Positions 34,250 to 44,175 of a stretch of 64,000 bases of DNA are shown here, one piece after another. A program made the translations under genes and the position numbers. This DNA comes from [Mycobacterium] manitobense. GTDB lineage: Bacteria; Actinomycetota; Actinomycetes; Mycobacteriales; Mycobacteriaceae. Position 1 is the stretch's first letter, and each line of letters opens with the position of its first letter. The DNA is taken from NCBI RefSeq assembly GCF_025821665.1, contig NZ_JACKSJ010000235.1, positions 1 to 64,000 of the forward strand. The letters are read 5' to 3'. The notes beneath the pieces are model-generated. The model was not told the DNA's origin and did no database searches. It worked only from the letters and a program-made list of their open reading frames with translations.

Positions 34250-35655
34250 TGCGGGTCCCGTCCGAAGAGCGTGCGGGCCGCGCCGGCGGTCACGACCGAA
34301 CCGGTGATCACCATGCCCGCGCCGGACAGTCCCTCGCCCTCCTGACCGGCCTCCTCGACGAGCGCGGTGGCCGCCTCGATCGCGTCGGGCAGCGTGGCGG
34401 CGGTGAGCACCCGGTCGGGGCCGAACCGCTCCTGGGCCAGCAGCTCCAGCGCGTCGACCTCGAGGGCGCGCGGAGAACCGTTGTGCGTCACCACGATCTG
34501 GTCGAACGCCGGCTCCAGTGCCGCGAGGATGCCGTCGACGTCCTTGTCCGCCATCACCGACACGACGCCGACCAGGAACCGGAAGTCGAACTCGTCGCCC
34601 AGGGCCGACGCCAGCGCCGCCGCTCCGGCCGGGTTGTGCGCGGCGTCGATGAACACCGTCGGCGCGTTGCGCATGCGCTCCAGCCGGCCGGGGCTGGACA
34701 CCGCGGCGAATCCGGCCCGCACCGCCTCGACATCGAGCTGGCGTGACGCGCCCGCCCCGAAGAACGCCTCCACCGCGGCCAGCGCGAGCACCGCGTTGTG
34801 TGCCTGATGTTCGCCGTGCAGCGGGAGGAAGATGTCGGAGTACCGGCCGCCCAGCCCCTGCAGTTCCAGCAGCTGCCCGCCGACGGCCACCTGGCGGCTC
34901 AGCACCGCGAACTCGGAATCCTCCCGGGCGACCGCGGCGTCGGCGCGCACCGTCTGCTCCAGCAGCACCTCCATGGCCTCGGGCGCCTGGCGGGCGATCA
35001 CCGCGACGGTGTCGGTGGGCACCAGGTCGTCCTGGTCCTGCCGAACGATGATGCCCGCCTTCTCGGCGGCGATCTCAGCGATGGTTCCGCCGAGGTAGTC
35101 GGCATGGTCGAGGCCGATCGGGGTGATGACGGCGACGGGCGCGGTGACGACGTTGGTGGCGTCCCAACGCCCACCCATGCCGACCTCCACCACGGCCACC
35201 TCGATCGGCGCGTCGGCGAACGCCGCGAACGCCATCGCGGTGAGCACCTCGAACTTGCTCATCTTGGGGCCGCCGGCGGCCTCGGACTGCTGGTCGACGA
35301 GCTCGACGAACGGTTCGATCTCGCGGTACGTCTCGACGTACTGCGCCGGTGTGATCGGTGCGCCGTCGATCGAGATGCGCTCCACCGCCGACTGCAGGTG
35401 CGGGCTGGTGGTGCGTCCGGTCCGGCGGTGCAGGGCCGTGAGCAGGGCGTCGACCATGCGGGCCACCGAGGTCTTGCCGTTGGTGCCTGCGATGTGGATC
35501 GACGGGTACCCGCGCTGCGGCGAACCGAGCAGTTCGAGCAGCGCGCTGATGCGCGTCGTGCTCGGCTCGAGCTTGGTCTCCGGCCAGCGCTGGTCGAGCA
35601 GGTGCTCGACCTGCAGCAGGGCGGCGATCTCGTCGGGGGTCGGCTCGGCCGTCAT
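34246..35655 (-). CDS. folC: Folylpolyglutamate/dihydrofolate synthase
   Basis: A 469-aa Mur-ligase-family enzyme that adds glutamates to folates. The ATP loop HIAGTNGKTSVARM is near residues 53-66; VEVGMGGRWDATN and DAAHNPAG are further signatures. It overlaps valS upstream and the DUF4233 gene downstream, 4 nt each. Order and size match Rv2447c. Confidence 0.96.
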   Translation of the reverse strand: MTAEPTPDEIAALLQVEHLLDQRWPETKLEPSTTRISALLELLGSPQRGYPSIHIAGTNGKTSVARMVDALLTALHRRTGRTTSPHLQSAVERISIDGAPITPAQYVETYREIEPFVELVDQQSEAAGGPKMSKFEVLTAMAFAAFADAPIEVAVVEVGMGGRWDATNVVTAPVAVITPIGLDHADYLGGTIAEIAAEKAGIIVRQDQDDLVPTDTVAVIARQAPEAMEVLLEQTVRADAAVAREDSEFAVLSRQVAVGGQLLELQGLGGRYSDIFLPLHGEHQAHNAVLALAAVEAFFGAGASRQLDVEAVRAGFAAVSSPGRLERMRNAPTVFIDAAHNPAGAAALASALGDEFDFRFLVGVVSVMADKDVDGILAALEPAFDQIVVTHNGSPRALEVDALELLAQERFGPDRVLTAATLPDAIEAATALVEEAGQEGEGLSGAGMVITGSVVTAGAARTLFGRDPQ

Positions 35656-38303
35656 CGCAGGGCAGCCAGACGGCCCGAGATCCGCTCGACCTCTTCGCGG
35701 GCCAGCTGCTGACGGGACCGGATCTTCTCGATCACGGCTTCGGGCGCCTTCGACAGGAAGGCGTCGTTACCGAGCTTGCCCGTGGTCTGCGTCAGCTCCT
35801 TCTCGGCGGCCGCCAGGTCTTTCTGCAACCGCTTGCGCTCGGCTTCCACGTCGACGGTGCCGGAGGTGTCGAGTTCGACGACGACCGTGCCGCCGGAGAG
35901 CCGCACCTCGACGGCGGCCGAGGCGGTGAACCCCGCTTCGGCGTCGGTGAGCCAGGCCAGCGACCGCACCGCGGGCACCTGCGCGTCGAGACCGGCCGTG
36001 GAGACGCCGGACAGCCGGGCGGGAACCCGCTGGCGGTCGCCGAGCCCCTGATCGCTGCGGAACCGGCGCACCTCGGTGATGAGCCTCTGCATGTCGGCGA
36101 CGCGTTGCGCAGCAACCGCATCGGGGGCGAATGCGGAGGGCTTCGGCCAGTCCGCGATCACCAGCGACTCCCCGTCGGTGAGCGCCTTCCACAGCACCTC
36201 GGTGACGAACGGCATCACGGGGTGCAGGAGTTTGAGCAGGGTGTCGAGCACCGCGGCGAGCACCGCCGTGGTGTGTGAAACGCCCTCGCCGAGTTGCACT
36301 TTCGCGAGTTCCACGTACCAGTCGCAGAATTCGTCCCAGGCGAAGTGGTACAGCGACTCACACGCTTTGCTGAACTCGTAGCTGTCCAGCGTTGAATCCA
36401 CCTCTGCCCGAACCTCTTCGAGTCGGCCGAGGATCCAGCGGTCGGCGTCGGTGAGCGCGGCGGCATCGGGCAGCGGGGCCGGGGCGGCACCGTTCATCAG
36501 CGCGAACCGGGTGGCGTTGAACAGCTTGGTGGCGAAGTTGCGCGACGCCCGGGCATGGTCCTCACCGATGGACAGGTCGCCGCCGGGGCTGGCGCCGCGG
36601 GCCAGGGTGAATCGCAGCGCGTCGGCGCCGAAGATCTCCACCCACTCCAGCGGGTCGATGCCGTTACCGCGGGACTTGCTCATCTTGCGGCCGTGCTCGT
36701 CGCGGATCAGGCCGTGCAGGAACACGTTCTCGAAAGGCACCTGCGCACGCCGCTGCCCGTCGAGGGTGATCGCCGGATCGTCGGCGACGAAGGTGCCGAA
36801 CATCATCATCCGGGCCACCCAGAAGAACAGGATGTCGTAGCCGGTGACCAGCACGGTGGTCGGATAGAACGTCTCGAGTTCGGCGGTGCGCTCCGGCCAC
36901 CCCAGTGTGGAGAACGGCCACAGCGCCGAGGAGAACCAGGTGTCGAGGACGTCGGGGTCCTGTTCCCAGCCCTGCGGCGGGGTCTCGTCGGGGCCCACGC
37001 ACACCGTCTGGCCGTCGGGGCCGTGCCAGATGGGGATCCGGTGGCCCCACCACAGCTGCCGGGAGATGGTCCAGTCGTGCATGTTGTCGACCCAGGCGAA
37101 CCACCGGGGCTCCAGGCTGGGCGGGTGGATCACGGTGTCGCCGTTGCGTACGGCGTCACCTGCGGCCTTGGCCAGCGATTCCACCTTCACCCACCACTGC
37201 AGGCTCAACCGCGGCTCGATCGGTTCGCCACTGCGCTCGGAGTGTCCGACGCTGTGCAGGTACGGCCGCTTCTCGGCGATGACGCGGCCCTGCGCGGCGA
37301 GCACCTCGCGCACCCGCACCCGCGCTTCGAATCGATCCATGCCGTCGAATTCGGTTCCGGTGTCGGCGATCCGGCCCGTGGTGTCCATGATCGTCGGCAT
37401 CGGCAGCTGGTGGCGCAGCCCGATCTCGAAGTCGTTCGGATCGTGCGCGGGGGTGATCTTCACGGCGCCGGTGCCGAATTCGGGGTCGACGTGCTCGTCG
37501 GCGACGACGATCAGCTCGCGGTCGACGAACGGGTGCGGCAGGGTCCGGCCCACCAGATGGCGGTACCTGTCGTCGTCGGGGTGCACGGCGATCGCGGTGT
37601 CGCCGAGCATCGTCTCCATCCGGGTGGTGGCCACCACGATGTGGGGTTCGTCGTCGTTCATGGAGCCGTAGCGGAACGACACCAGCTCGCCCTCGACGTC
37701 CTCGTACTTCACCTCGAGGTCGCTGATCGCGGTCTGCAGCACCGGTGACCAGTTCACCAGCCGCTCGGCCTGGTAGATCAGTCCGGCGTCGTAGAGCCGT
37801 TTGAAGATGGTGCGCACCGCCCGTGACAGGCCGTCGTCCATGGTGAAACGGTCCCGACTCCAGTCCACTCCGTCGCCGAGGCGGCGCATCTGGCCGCCGA
37901 TCGTGCCGCCCGATTCGCGCTTCCAGTCCCAGACCTTGTCGATGAACAGTTCCCGGCCGAAGTCCTCCTTGGTCTTGCCGTCGACGGCCAGTTGCTTCTC
38001 GACCACGGTCTGGGTGGCGATACCGGCGTGGTCCATGCCGGGCAGCCACAGCACCTCGTAGCCCTGCATCCGCTTGCGCCGGGTCAGCGCGTCCATGAGC
38101 GTGTGGTCCAGGGCGTGGCCCATGTGCAGGCTGCCCGTCACGTTCGGCGGCGGCAGCACGATGGAGTACGGCGGCTTGCCACTGGACGGGTCGGCCCGGA
38201 AGTAGCCGGCTTCCACCCATCCCCGGTACAGCTCGTCCTCTACCGCGGCCGGGTCCCACTGTTTGGGCAGGGCGTCGGCTCGAGCGTCAGGGGTGGCGGT
38301 CAC
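35652..38303 (-). CDS. valS: Valyl-tRNA synthetase
   Basis: An 883-aa class I synthetase. The HIGH-type motif is PPNVTGSLHMGHAL near residues 48-61, KMSKS is near 538-542, the editing domain lies between, and the tRNA-binding coiled coil forms the last 70 residues (VEAERKRLQKDLAAAEKEL). It is first in the valS-folC-DUF4233-ndk operon. No T-box-like leader is seen in the 47 bp upstream. Confidence 0.97.
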   Translation of the reverse strand: MTATPDARADALPKQWDPAAVEDELYRGWVEAGYFRADPSSGKPPYSIVLPPPNVTGSLHMGHALDHTLMDALTRRKRMQGYEVLWLPGMDHAGIATQTVVEKQLAVDGKTKEDFGRELFIDKVWDWKRESGGTIGGQMRRLGDGVDWSRDRFTMDDGLSRAVRTIFKRLYDAGLIYQAERLVNWSPVLQTAISDLEVKYEDVEGELVSFRYGSMNDDEPHIVVATTRMETMLGDTAIAVHPDDDRYRHLVGRTLPHPFVDRELIVVADEHVDPEFGTGAVKITPAHDPNDFEIGLRHQLPMPTIMDTTGRIADTGTEFDGMDRFEARVRVREVLAAQGRVIAEKRPYLHSVGHSERSGEPIEPRLSLQWWVKVESLAKAAGDAVRNGDTVIHPPSLEPRWFAWVDNMHDWTISRQLWWGHRIPIWHGPDGQTVCVGPDETPPQGWEQDPDVLDTWFSSALWPFSTLGWPERTAELETFYPTTVLVTGYDILFFWVARMMMFGTFVADDPAITLDGQRRAQVPFENVFLHGLIRDEHGRKMSKSRGNGIDPLEWVEIFGADALRFTLARGASPGGDLSIGEDHARASRNFATKLFNATRFALMNGAAPAPLPDAAALTDADRWILGRLEEVRAEVDSTLDSYEFSKACESLYHFAWDEFCDWYVELAKVQLGEGVSHTTAVLAAVLDTLLKLLHPVMPFVTEVLWKALTDGESLVIADWPKPSAFAPDAVAAQRVADMQRLITEVRRFRSDQGLGDRQRVPARLSGVSTAGLDAQVPAVRSLAWLTDAEAGFTASAAVEVRLSGGTVVVELDTSGTVDVEAERKRLQKDLAAAEKELTQTTGKLGNDAFLSKAPEAVIEKIRSRQQLAREEVERISGRLAALR

Positions 38304-38350
38304 CGGTCAATTCTAGGGATCGACGTGCACGGAGGCCCCACGGGTCCTGG

Positions 38351-38911
38351 TCAGTCCCAGGCGCGGCTGAACTTGTACCACGGGCCTGTGAACGGCGTCT
38401 CAATGCTGTTCAACTCACCCTGGTGCTCGGACTCGGACGGCCCGTCCGGCAGATACGCCAGTCCGTTGGTGCCGAGGAACCCACCCGGGATGGTGAAGTA
38501 CACGTCACGGCCGTACGTGCTGATCTGACTGATCCGGTACGTCCCGATTCGGCCGGCGAACCGCGCGGGATCCGCGCCGCCCTCGATCGAGGTGACGGCG
38601 TGCTCGAAGCCGGGTCGCGCCTGGGCGAAGCGCAGACGCGCAGGCGCGTCCACGCCGATGAGGACCGCGGTGGCGCCGAAGATCAACGGCACGACGAGGG
38701 TTCGGGCGAAGAAGCGCCTGGCGGTGATCGCACTGGCGACGGTCCGGAAGAGCCAGCAGGCGACCACGACGGAAGTGGCGCCGAGGGCCAGCAGCGCGGT
38801 GCCGAACGCCGTCCCCAGTGAACTGTTCGCCCAGCAGAAGGCGGCGGCGCACAGCAGTGCGGCGCCGGCGAGCAGCCACCCGGGCGGCCGACGCAGGAAG
38901 CGGCTGATCAA
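38351..38911 (-). CDS. Membrane protein with a probably longer N-terminus
   Basis: At least 186 aa: three to four membrane helices in the first 95 residues, then a soluble domain (RIGTYRISQISTYGRDVYFTI). I do not recognise the family. The listed start is TTG 38911, but the frame stays open upstream and encodes 35 more residues that read APPPPPNWTPAPGEYG and PYGAPPYAPRA, the Pro/Tyr/Gly-rich cytoplasmic head typical of mycobacterial membrane proteins. The only candidate start is ATA at 39016-39014, overlapping the DUF937 stop. The true protein is therefore probably about 221 aa, through a rare start or a small sequence error. Confidence 0.7.
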   Translation of the reverse strand: MISRFLRRPPGWLLAGAALLCAAAFCWANSSLGTAFGTALLALGATSVVVACWLFRTVASAITARRFFARTLVVPLIFGATAVLIGVDAPARLRFAQARPGFEHAVTSIEGGADPARFAGRIGTYRISQISTYGRDVYFTIPGGFLGTNGLAYLPDGPSESEHQGELNSIETPFTGPWYKFSRAWD

Positions 38912-39012
38912 CGACTGCTGTGCGGCCCGCGGTGCATACGGCGGCGCGCCGTACGGGTTCGGCCCGTACTCACCCGGCGCCGGTGTCCAGTTCGGGGGCG
39001 GCGGTGGTGCGC

Positions 39013-39633
39013 CTATTTCTTGCCGCCCAGCATGCCGCCGAGGATCTCGCCGATCACGTTGCCCTGGTTGCCGCCGCCCTGGTTGCCGCCGAGCACGCTG
39101 CCCAGGATGCTGCCCAGCGGGTTGTTTCCGCCGCCGCCACCGGAGCCGCCGAGGATGCTGCCCAGCACGTCGCCGAGCCCTCCGCCCGAGGACTGCTGCT
39201 GCGGCGCCTCCGCGGGGGCGGACTGCTTCTGGGAGAGCTGCTTGCCGATGTAGGCGAGCACGATCGGGGCGAGGATGGGTAGGAGTTGCTTGATCAGATC
39301 GCTGCCGCCGGCGCCCTTGCCCCCGAGCGCCGAGGCGACCGCGCCGCTGTCGTTGCCGCCGAAGATGTTCGCGACGATCTTGTCGCCGTCCTTCTTGTCG
39401 ACCTGGTCCACGCTGACACCGCCGTCGAGCAGCCCGCTCGCGGCCTGCTGGTGGACCGCGGACTCGAGCTCACTGGAGTCGATGCTGTCCGCCTGCACGT
39501 TCTCCTGGACGCCACCCACGAGTGCGGGCACCAGCGTGCGGACGGCGTTTTCCACCTCACCCTGATCCGCGCCGAGTTGCCTGGCAATGTCCTGAACCGG
39601 GATCTGTGCGAAGAGTTCGTCGAGGCCTGCCAT
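39013..39633 (-). CDS. DUF937 family protein
   Basis: A 206-aa protein of the DUF937 family. The N-terminal helical part (MAGLDELFAQIPVQDIARQLG) resembles YidB-like proteins, and DLIKQLLPILAPIVLAYIGK follows. The last 75 residues are built of Gly/Leu/Asn repeats (LGSILGG, NNPLGS, GGNQGG) and end GGMLGGKK. The function is unknown; helix-glycine layouts of this kind suggest oligomerisation. The ATG at 39633 is preceded by a GGTGGGAAAC stretch. The membrane protein gene follows with overlapping ends. Confidence 0.8.
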   Translation of the reverse strand: MAGLDELFAQIPVQDIARQLGADQGEVENAVRTLVPALVGGVQENVQADSIDSSELESAVHQQAASGLLDGGVSVDQVDKKDGDKIVANIFGGNDSGAVASALGGKGAGGSDLIKQLLPILAPIVLAYIGKQLSQKQSAPAEAPQQQSSGGGLGDVLGSILGGSGGGGGNNPLGSILGSVLGGNQGGGNQGNVIGEILGGMLGGKK

Positions 39634-39717
39634 GTTTCCCACCTTCGTCGCTGAAGCGCCAATGGTGGTCACCCTAGTTGACCTGATCTTGTCCAACGGC
39701 TGTTCGGCCGGGCCGGC

Positions 39718-40974
39718 TCAGCCCAGCCGCGACGTCTCCAGCGAGACCTCGGCCACCGGGAACCTGGCCAGCAGGGCGTCGCCCATCGCCGCCGCCGGGG
39801 TGAGCACTCCCCGCAGGTCGGACAGCTTGTCACGGTCGAACGCCAGCGCCAGCCCGCACTCGCCGAGCAGCACCGACGTCGCCTTGTAGCCGGGATCGCC
39901 CTGCTGGGACATCCGGCTCACGTAGCGGGCGCCGCTGGTGGTCGTGGTGTAGGTCTCCACCGTGTAGTGGCCCTGCTCCCGGGCTTTCTCGCTCGGCCCG
40001 GTGCCCGCCTTGGGCAGCACGCGCTCGACGGCCTTGCGGGGCAGCTTGTCGAAGAAGCGCGTGCCCAGCGCGAACACCGCGCCGTTGACTCCCGCGCCGA
40101 GCGCCGCGGCGGCGGGAGCGGCGACCGACCGGCCCACGCTCATCACCTCGCCGTACTCGAACCGGCGGCCGTAGGGGTATTCCAGCAAGGCGTTGCTGCG
40201 CCGCACGATCCGGGTGTTGGCCGCCGCCATCACGAACGCCGTGGTCCAGTACCCGGCCAGTTCGGGGGCGATCTCGGCGCCGCGCCGCCACCGCAGGTCG
40301 GGTTGGGCGCCGAGTTCCGGTTCGGCGGCGCGGTCCGGAGTCAGGGTGTACGGGTCGATCATCTGCCGCCGGGCATCGGGGTCCGAGGCCGCCGTGCGCA
40401 TCACCTCGGTCATCGATGCGAGCGTCCCCCCGGACACTCCGCCGGCGAACGAGCGGACCACCAGCGTGGTGTCGCCGAGGTCGCCCGCGCCGTCCTCGAC
40501 GGCCTTGCGATACAACGCGTACACCGTGAGATCGGATGGCACGGAATCGAATCCGCAGGAATGCACGATGCGCGCACCGGTGTCGGCGGCCTGCTTGTGG
40601 TAGTGGTCGATGCTGTCGCGGATGAACATCGTCTCACCGGTCAGGTCGGCGTAGTCGGTGCCCGCCGCGGCACAGGCCGCGACCAGGGGCAGGCCGTAAC
40701 GGGTGTACGGGCCGACGGTCGTGATCACCACGCGGGTCTGCGCGGCCATCGCGTCGAGGGTCGACGGCTGCGAGGCGTCCGCGCTGATCAGCGGCCAGTC
40801 CGCGGCGTTCGGGCCGAGCGAGTCGCGGACCGCGAGCAGCTTGTCCTGCGATCTCCCGGCCAGCGCGATGCGCGCGTCTCCGCCGGCGCGGGCCAGATAC
40901 TCGGCGGTGAGCCGGCCGGCGAAGCCGGTGGCCCCGTACAGGACGATGTCGAATTGACGCTGTTCCTGGCTCAT
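39718..40974 (-). CDS. Trans-acting enoyl reductase-like protein (Rv2449c type)
   Basis: A 418-aa protein of the saccharopine dehydrogenase-like group to which the trans-acting enoyl reductase Rv2953 of phthiocerol/phenolglycolipid synthesis belongs. The Rossmann motif DIVLYGATGFAGRLTAEYL lies at residues 9-27, followed by AGRSQDKL and GPYTRYG. The length fits Rv2449c. No polyketide synthase is nearby, so the partner is unknown. The ATG at 40974 gives the conserved start (MSQEQRQFDIV). Upstream on the same strand, 10 bp away, ends the S9 peptidase gene. Confidence 0.88.
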   Translation of the reverse strand: MSQEQRQFDIVLYGATGFAGRLTAEYLARAGGDARIALAGRSQDKLLAVRDSLGPNAADWPLISADASQPSTLDAMAAQTRVVITTVGPYTRYGLPLVAACAAAGTDYADLTGETMFIRDSIDHYHKQAADTGARIVHSCGFDSVPSDLTVYALYRKAVEDGAGDLGDTTLVVRSFAGGVSGGTLASMTEVMRTAASDPDARRQMIDPYTLTPDRAAEPELGAQPDLRWRRGAEIAPELAGYWTTAFVMAAANTRIVRRSNALLEYPYGRRFEYGEVMSVGRSVAAPAAAALGAGVNGAVFALGTRFFDKLPRKAVERVLPKAGTGPSEKAREQGHYTVETYTTTTSGARYVSRMSQQGDPGYKATSVLLGECGLALAFDRDKLSDLRGVLTPAAAMGDALLARFPVAEVSLETSRLG

Positions 40975-40984
40975 GTGCCCGACG

Positions 40985-42982
40985 CTACCCGAGCAGTTCC
41001 GGCCGCTCGACGTGCCGGCCGAGCACGTGCTGGTCCAGGAATGCCAGCACCACCTGGTACCAGAGTTTGGCGTGCGCGGGGTTGAGCACCCAGTGATTCT
41101 CCGTGGGGAAGTACAGGAACCGGTGCGCGGTGTCGCCGTGCTCGTCGGCAGGTAGTGCGGATTCGGTGAGCAGTTCGTACCACAGCCGCAACGCCTCCCC
41201 AATCGGCACGCGGTAGTCCTTGTCGCCGTGGATGACCAGCATCGGCGTCCCGATGCCGGCGACGTGGTGGTGCGGGGAGTTGGCGGCGGCCATCTCGGGG
41301 GTCATCTCCCGCGCCCACCAGTAGGCGCCGTCGGTGGTGGGGCCGAACTGGTCGAGCGCCCACAGGCTGGCGTGCGTCACCACGGCGGCGAACCGGTCGG
41401 TGTGGCCGGCGATCCAGTTCGCCATGTAGCCGCCGAATGACCCGCCCATGACTGCGGTCCTGGTGCCGTCGACGCGCGGGTGGGCGCATGCCGCGTCGGT
41501 GGCCGCCATCAGGTCGGTGTAGGGCGCGGATCCCCATGCTCCCCAGCCACGTTGGACGAAGTCCTGTCCGTAGCCGGTGGACAGCGCGGGATCCGGCAGC
41601 AGCACCGCATAGCCCTGCGCGGTGAGCAACCACGGATTCCACCGCCAGTGCCAGGTGTTCCAACTGCCGAGCGGGCCGCCGTGCACCCACAGCACCAGCG
41701 GCGCAGGCGCCGCGTCGGGCGCCGTGTCCGGCAGCGTCAACCAGGACCGGACGGTTGCGCCGTCGGCGGCGGTGGCCGTCACCTCGGTGAGCGTGCCGGG
41801 CAACGGGGGCGTGTCGACGGCGGCGAGGACGGTGACCGTGCCGTCGGCGGATATGCGCACCGGATGCGGCGGCGCGGCATAGGAACTGCGCAGCGCGTAC
41901 ATCACTCCGCCGGGCGCGGTGCGCACATCGGTGTAGGTGTGGTCGTCGCCGGTGATGCGGTCCACGGCGCCGGTCGCCGGATCGACGCGGAACACCGGCC
42001 CGCGGCCGGCGTCGTCGGCCGTGACGATCAGCGCTGCGGAGTCCGCGGTCCAGGTCACCGAGGACGGCCACCGGTCCCAGTCGGCGGTCAGCTCGATGAA
42101 ATGTGTGTCGTCGAATCTGAGCAGGCACAACGTGATTCGTGGCGCCTGCGTCGGCGTGGAGTACGTCTCGCGGGTGAACGCCACCGCGGAGCCGTCCGGC
42201 GCGATGGCGGGCAGGTCCAGGTCCGCACCGGCGTCCTCGGCGAGCCGCGTGCGCTCCCCCGTCGCGACGTCGACGCGCACCAGCATTCGGCGCACCGATG
42301 CGCCGGGTCCGCGCACATCCCACGTGGTCACGACGAACCTGCCGTCGGCGCTCACGTCGAAGGTGCAGTCATTGAGCGCCGCACCGGGTTCGGGTGTGAG
42401 ATCGCGCGGGCCGGCGGTATCGAGAAGGTGGGGGTGATCCGGCCCCAGGTCGTGGTCCCAGTGACGCACCGGGTACCCGCTGTGCAGCACGGCCGTCACC
42501 TTGCTGTCCTTGCGAAGCGCCCGCAGCCTCGCGTCGTCGCCGATGTCGGTGGCCGCGGTCAGCAGCGGCACGGTGACGATGGTCGTGTCGGCTCCCCGGG
42601 CGGTGCGCACCCCGGCCACACCGCCTGCCGGCGCGAGCACTTCGACCGCCTCTCCGCCGGCTGCGGGCAAGCGCCACAGACGCGCGGGCGGGCTGTCGTC
42701 GCCGGGTGCGGGGCGCGCCGCCACGAACAGTAGATCGCCCTCGGCGGTGAACGCCGGTGCCGACTCTCCTTTGGCCCCGCGGGTGAGCCGTCTCGCCGGC
42801 TGCTCGCCGGCCGGATCCAGTTCCCAGATCGCAGAGACGAATTCGGTGCGGTTCTTGTCGAGTTCGGCGATGGTGGTCACCACCCGGCGCCCGTCCGGGG
42901 ACACCGCGAGGCCGGACACCCGCGGCAGCGCGAGGTACTCGTCGAGGTCGGCGAAGGGCGTCGTGTCGGCGGCGGCAGTCAT
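40985..42982 (-). CDS. S9 family prolyl oligopeptidase-like peptidase
   Basis: A 665-aa serine peptidase: N-terminal beta-propeller (WD-like strands with SPDG, AFTAEGD) and C-terminal alpha/beta hydrolase from about residue 420. The nucleophile is in GGSFGGYMANW (Ser near 512), Asp in HGDKDYRVP (near 588), His in TENHWVLN (near 629). Such enzymes release acyl-amino acids or dipeptides from short peptides in the cytoplasm; no signal peptide is seen. The ATG at 42982 was chosen over ATG 43000 because of its propeller-proximal position. It is divergent from the monooxygenase gene. Confidence 0.9.
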   Translation of the reverse strand: MTAAADTTPFADLDEYLALPRVSGLAVSPDGRRVVTTIAELDKNRTEFVSAIWELDPAGEQPARRLTRGAKGESAPAFTAEGDLLFVAARPAPGDDSPPARLWRLPAAGGEAVEVLAPAGGVAGVRTARGADTTIVTVPLLTAATDIGDDARLRALRKDSKVTAVLHSGYPVRHWDHDLGPDHPHLLDTAGPRDLTPEPGAALNDCTFDVSADGRFVVTTWDVRGPGASVRRMLVRVDVATGERTRLAEDAGADLDLPAIAPDGSAVAFTRETYSTPTQAPRITLCLLRFDDTHFIELTADWDRWPSSVTWTADSAALIVTADDAGRGPVFRVDPATGAVDRITGDDHTYTDVRTAPGGVMYALRSSYAAPPHPVRISADGTVTVLAAVDTPPLPGTLTEVTATAADGATVRSWLTLPDTAPDAAPAPLVLWVHGGPLGSWNTWHWRWNPWLLTAQGYAVLLPDPALSTGYGQDFVQRGWGAWGSAPYTDLMAATDAACAHPRVDGTRTAVMGGSFGGYMANWIAGHTDRFAAVVTHASLWALDQFGPTTDGAYWWAREMTPEMAAANSPHHHVAGIGTPMLVIHGDKDYRVPIGEALRLWYELLTESALPADEHGDTAHRFLYFPTENHWVLNPAHAKLWYQVVLAFLDQHVLGRHVERPELLG

Positions 42983-43002
42983 GTCCCGTTGGTAGCACAC
43001 GC

Positions 43003-43014
43003 TACGTTCGACCG
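43003..43014 (+). promoter_or_regulatory. -10 element for a leaderless monooxygenase transcript
   Basis: TACGTT at 43003-43008 lies 6 nt before the ATG at 43015. Transcription would start at the initiation codon. There is no -35 of note. The site is only about 20 bp from the divergent peptidase start. Confidence 0.35.
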
Positions 43015-44175
43015 ATGGCGCAGCGGATACTGATCGTCGGCGCCGGCATCGCCGGCCTGGCCACCGCGGTGGCCCTGCAGCAGCGCGGACACGACGTTGC
43101 GATCGCCGAGGCGAAGACCGACACCGCCACCGGGGCCGGCATCAGCATCTGGCCCAACGCGCTGGCGGCGCTCGACGAGATCGGCCTCGGCGACGCGGTG
43201 CGCGAAGCGGGCGGGCGTGTCACCGCGGGCGCGATGCGCTGGAAGGACGGGTCGTGGCTGCGCCGCCCCGCCGCCGAGCGCATGGTGCGTGCGCTTGGCG
43301 AGCCCCTTGTCGTGATCCGGCGCAATGCGCTCACCGAGATCCTGGCCGGGGCGCTGCGCCCGGGCACCGTCGAGACCGGACTGTCGGCCGACGAACTGGT
43401 CCTCACCGCCGCCGGCGTGCGGGTCGTCCTGTCGGATGCGACGGCGCGCGACGTGGACGCCGTCGTCGGCGCCGACGGCGTCGGGTCGGTGGTGGCGCGC
43501 CACCTGAACGGGCAGCTGAACCACCGCTACACCGGCTACACGGCGTGGCGGGCGATCGCCGGCTACCCTCTCGATCCCGATCTCGCGGGCGAGACGATGG
43601 GTGCGGGGCGTGAGGTCGGCCACGTGCCGCTGGGCCCCGACCACACCTATTGGTTCGCCACCGAGCGGGCAGCCGAGGGCGGCACGGCGCCGGGAGGTGA
43701 ACTCAACCACCTCAGGCAACGGTTCGCCTCGTGGGCGGAGCCGATCCCCGCGCTGTTGGCCGCGACGGTCGAGGGTGACGTGCTCCGCAACGACCTTTAC
43801 GACCGCGACTTCGCGCGTCAGTGGTCACGGGGCCCTGTGGTGCTGGTCGGTGACGCCGCCCATCCGATGCGGCCGCACCTGGGCCAGGGCGGCTGCCAGG
43901 GCCTCGAGGATGCGGTGGTCCTCTCCGGGATGGTGCACCGGTGCGCCGACCTGCCGACGGCGTTCGCGGAGTACGCGCGGTTCCGGCGGCCGCGGACGCG
44001 GGCACTGGTGCGCGAGGCCGCGATGATCGGCCGGGTGATCAACCTGCGTCCCGCGCTGCTCAGCGCCGCGGCCAGCCGGGCCTCGGTGCTCATGCCGGAA
44101 GCGGTGCTGGCCCGTCACCTGGCATCGGTCGCAGCCCGCTCGGCGTTCGCGATGCCCGGCGATCCGCCGCGGTGA
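43015..44175 (+). CDS. FAD-dependent monooxygenase
   Basis: A 386-aa flavoprotein of the aromatic hydroxylase/UbiH type. The FAD motif GAGIAG is at residues 9-14, a DG motif near 165 (VVGADGVGS), and GDAAHPMRPHLGQGGCQG near 279-296. These enzymes hydroxylate or epoxidise aromatic and polyketide substrates; the substrate is unknown. The downstream VOC gene overlaps by 4 nt, so the products probably act together. Confidence 0.9.
   Translation: MAQRILIVGAGIAGLATAVALQQRGHDVAIAEAKTDTATGAGISIWPNALAALDEIGLGDAVREAGGRVTAGAMRWKDGSWLRRPAAERMVRALGEPLVVIRRNALTEILAGALRPGTVETGLSADELVLTAAGVRVVLSDATARDVDAVVGADGVGSVVARHLNGQLNHRYTGYTAWRAIAGYPLDPDLAGETMGAGREVGHVPLGPDHTYWFATERAAEGGTAPGGELNHLRQRFASWAEPIPALLAATVEGDVLRNDLYDRDFARQWSRGPVVLVGDAAHPMRPHLGQGGCQGLEDAVVLSGMVHRCADLPTAFAEYARFRRPRTRALVREAAMIGRVINLRPALLSAAASRASVLMPEAVLARHLASVAARSAFAMPGDPPR

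Noticed and set aside
38304..38350. T-box leader before valS
   Set aside because: Only 47 bp separate valS from the upstream same-strand gene and no T-box sequence is present.
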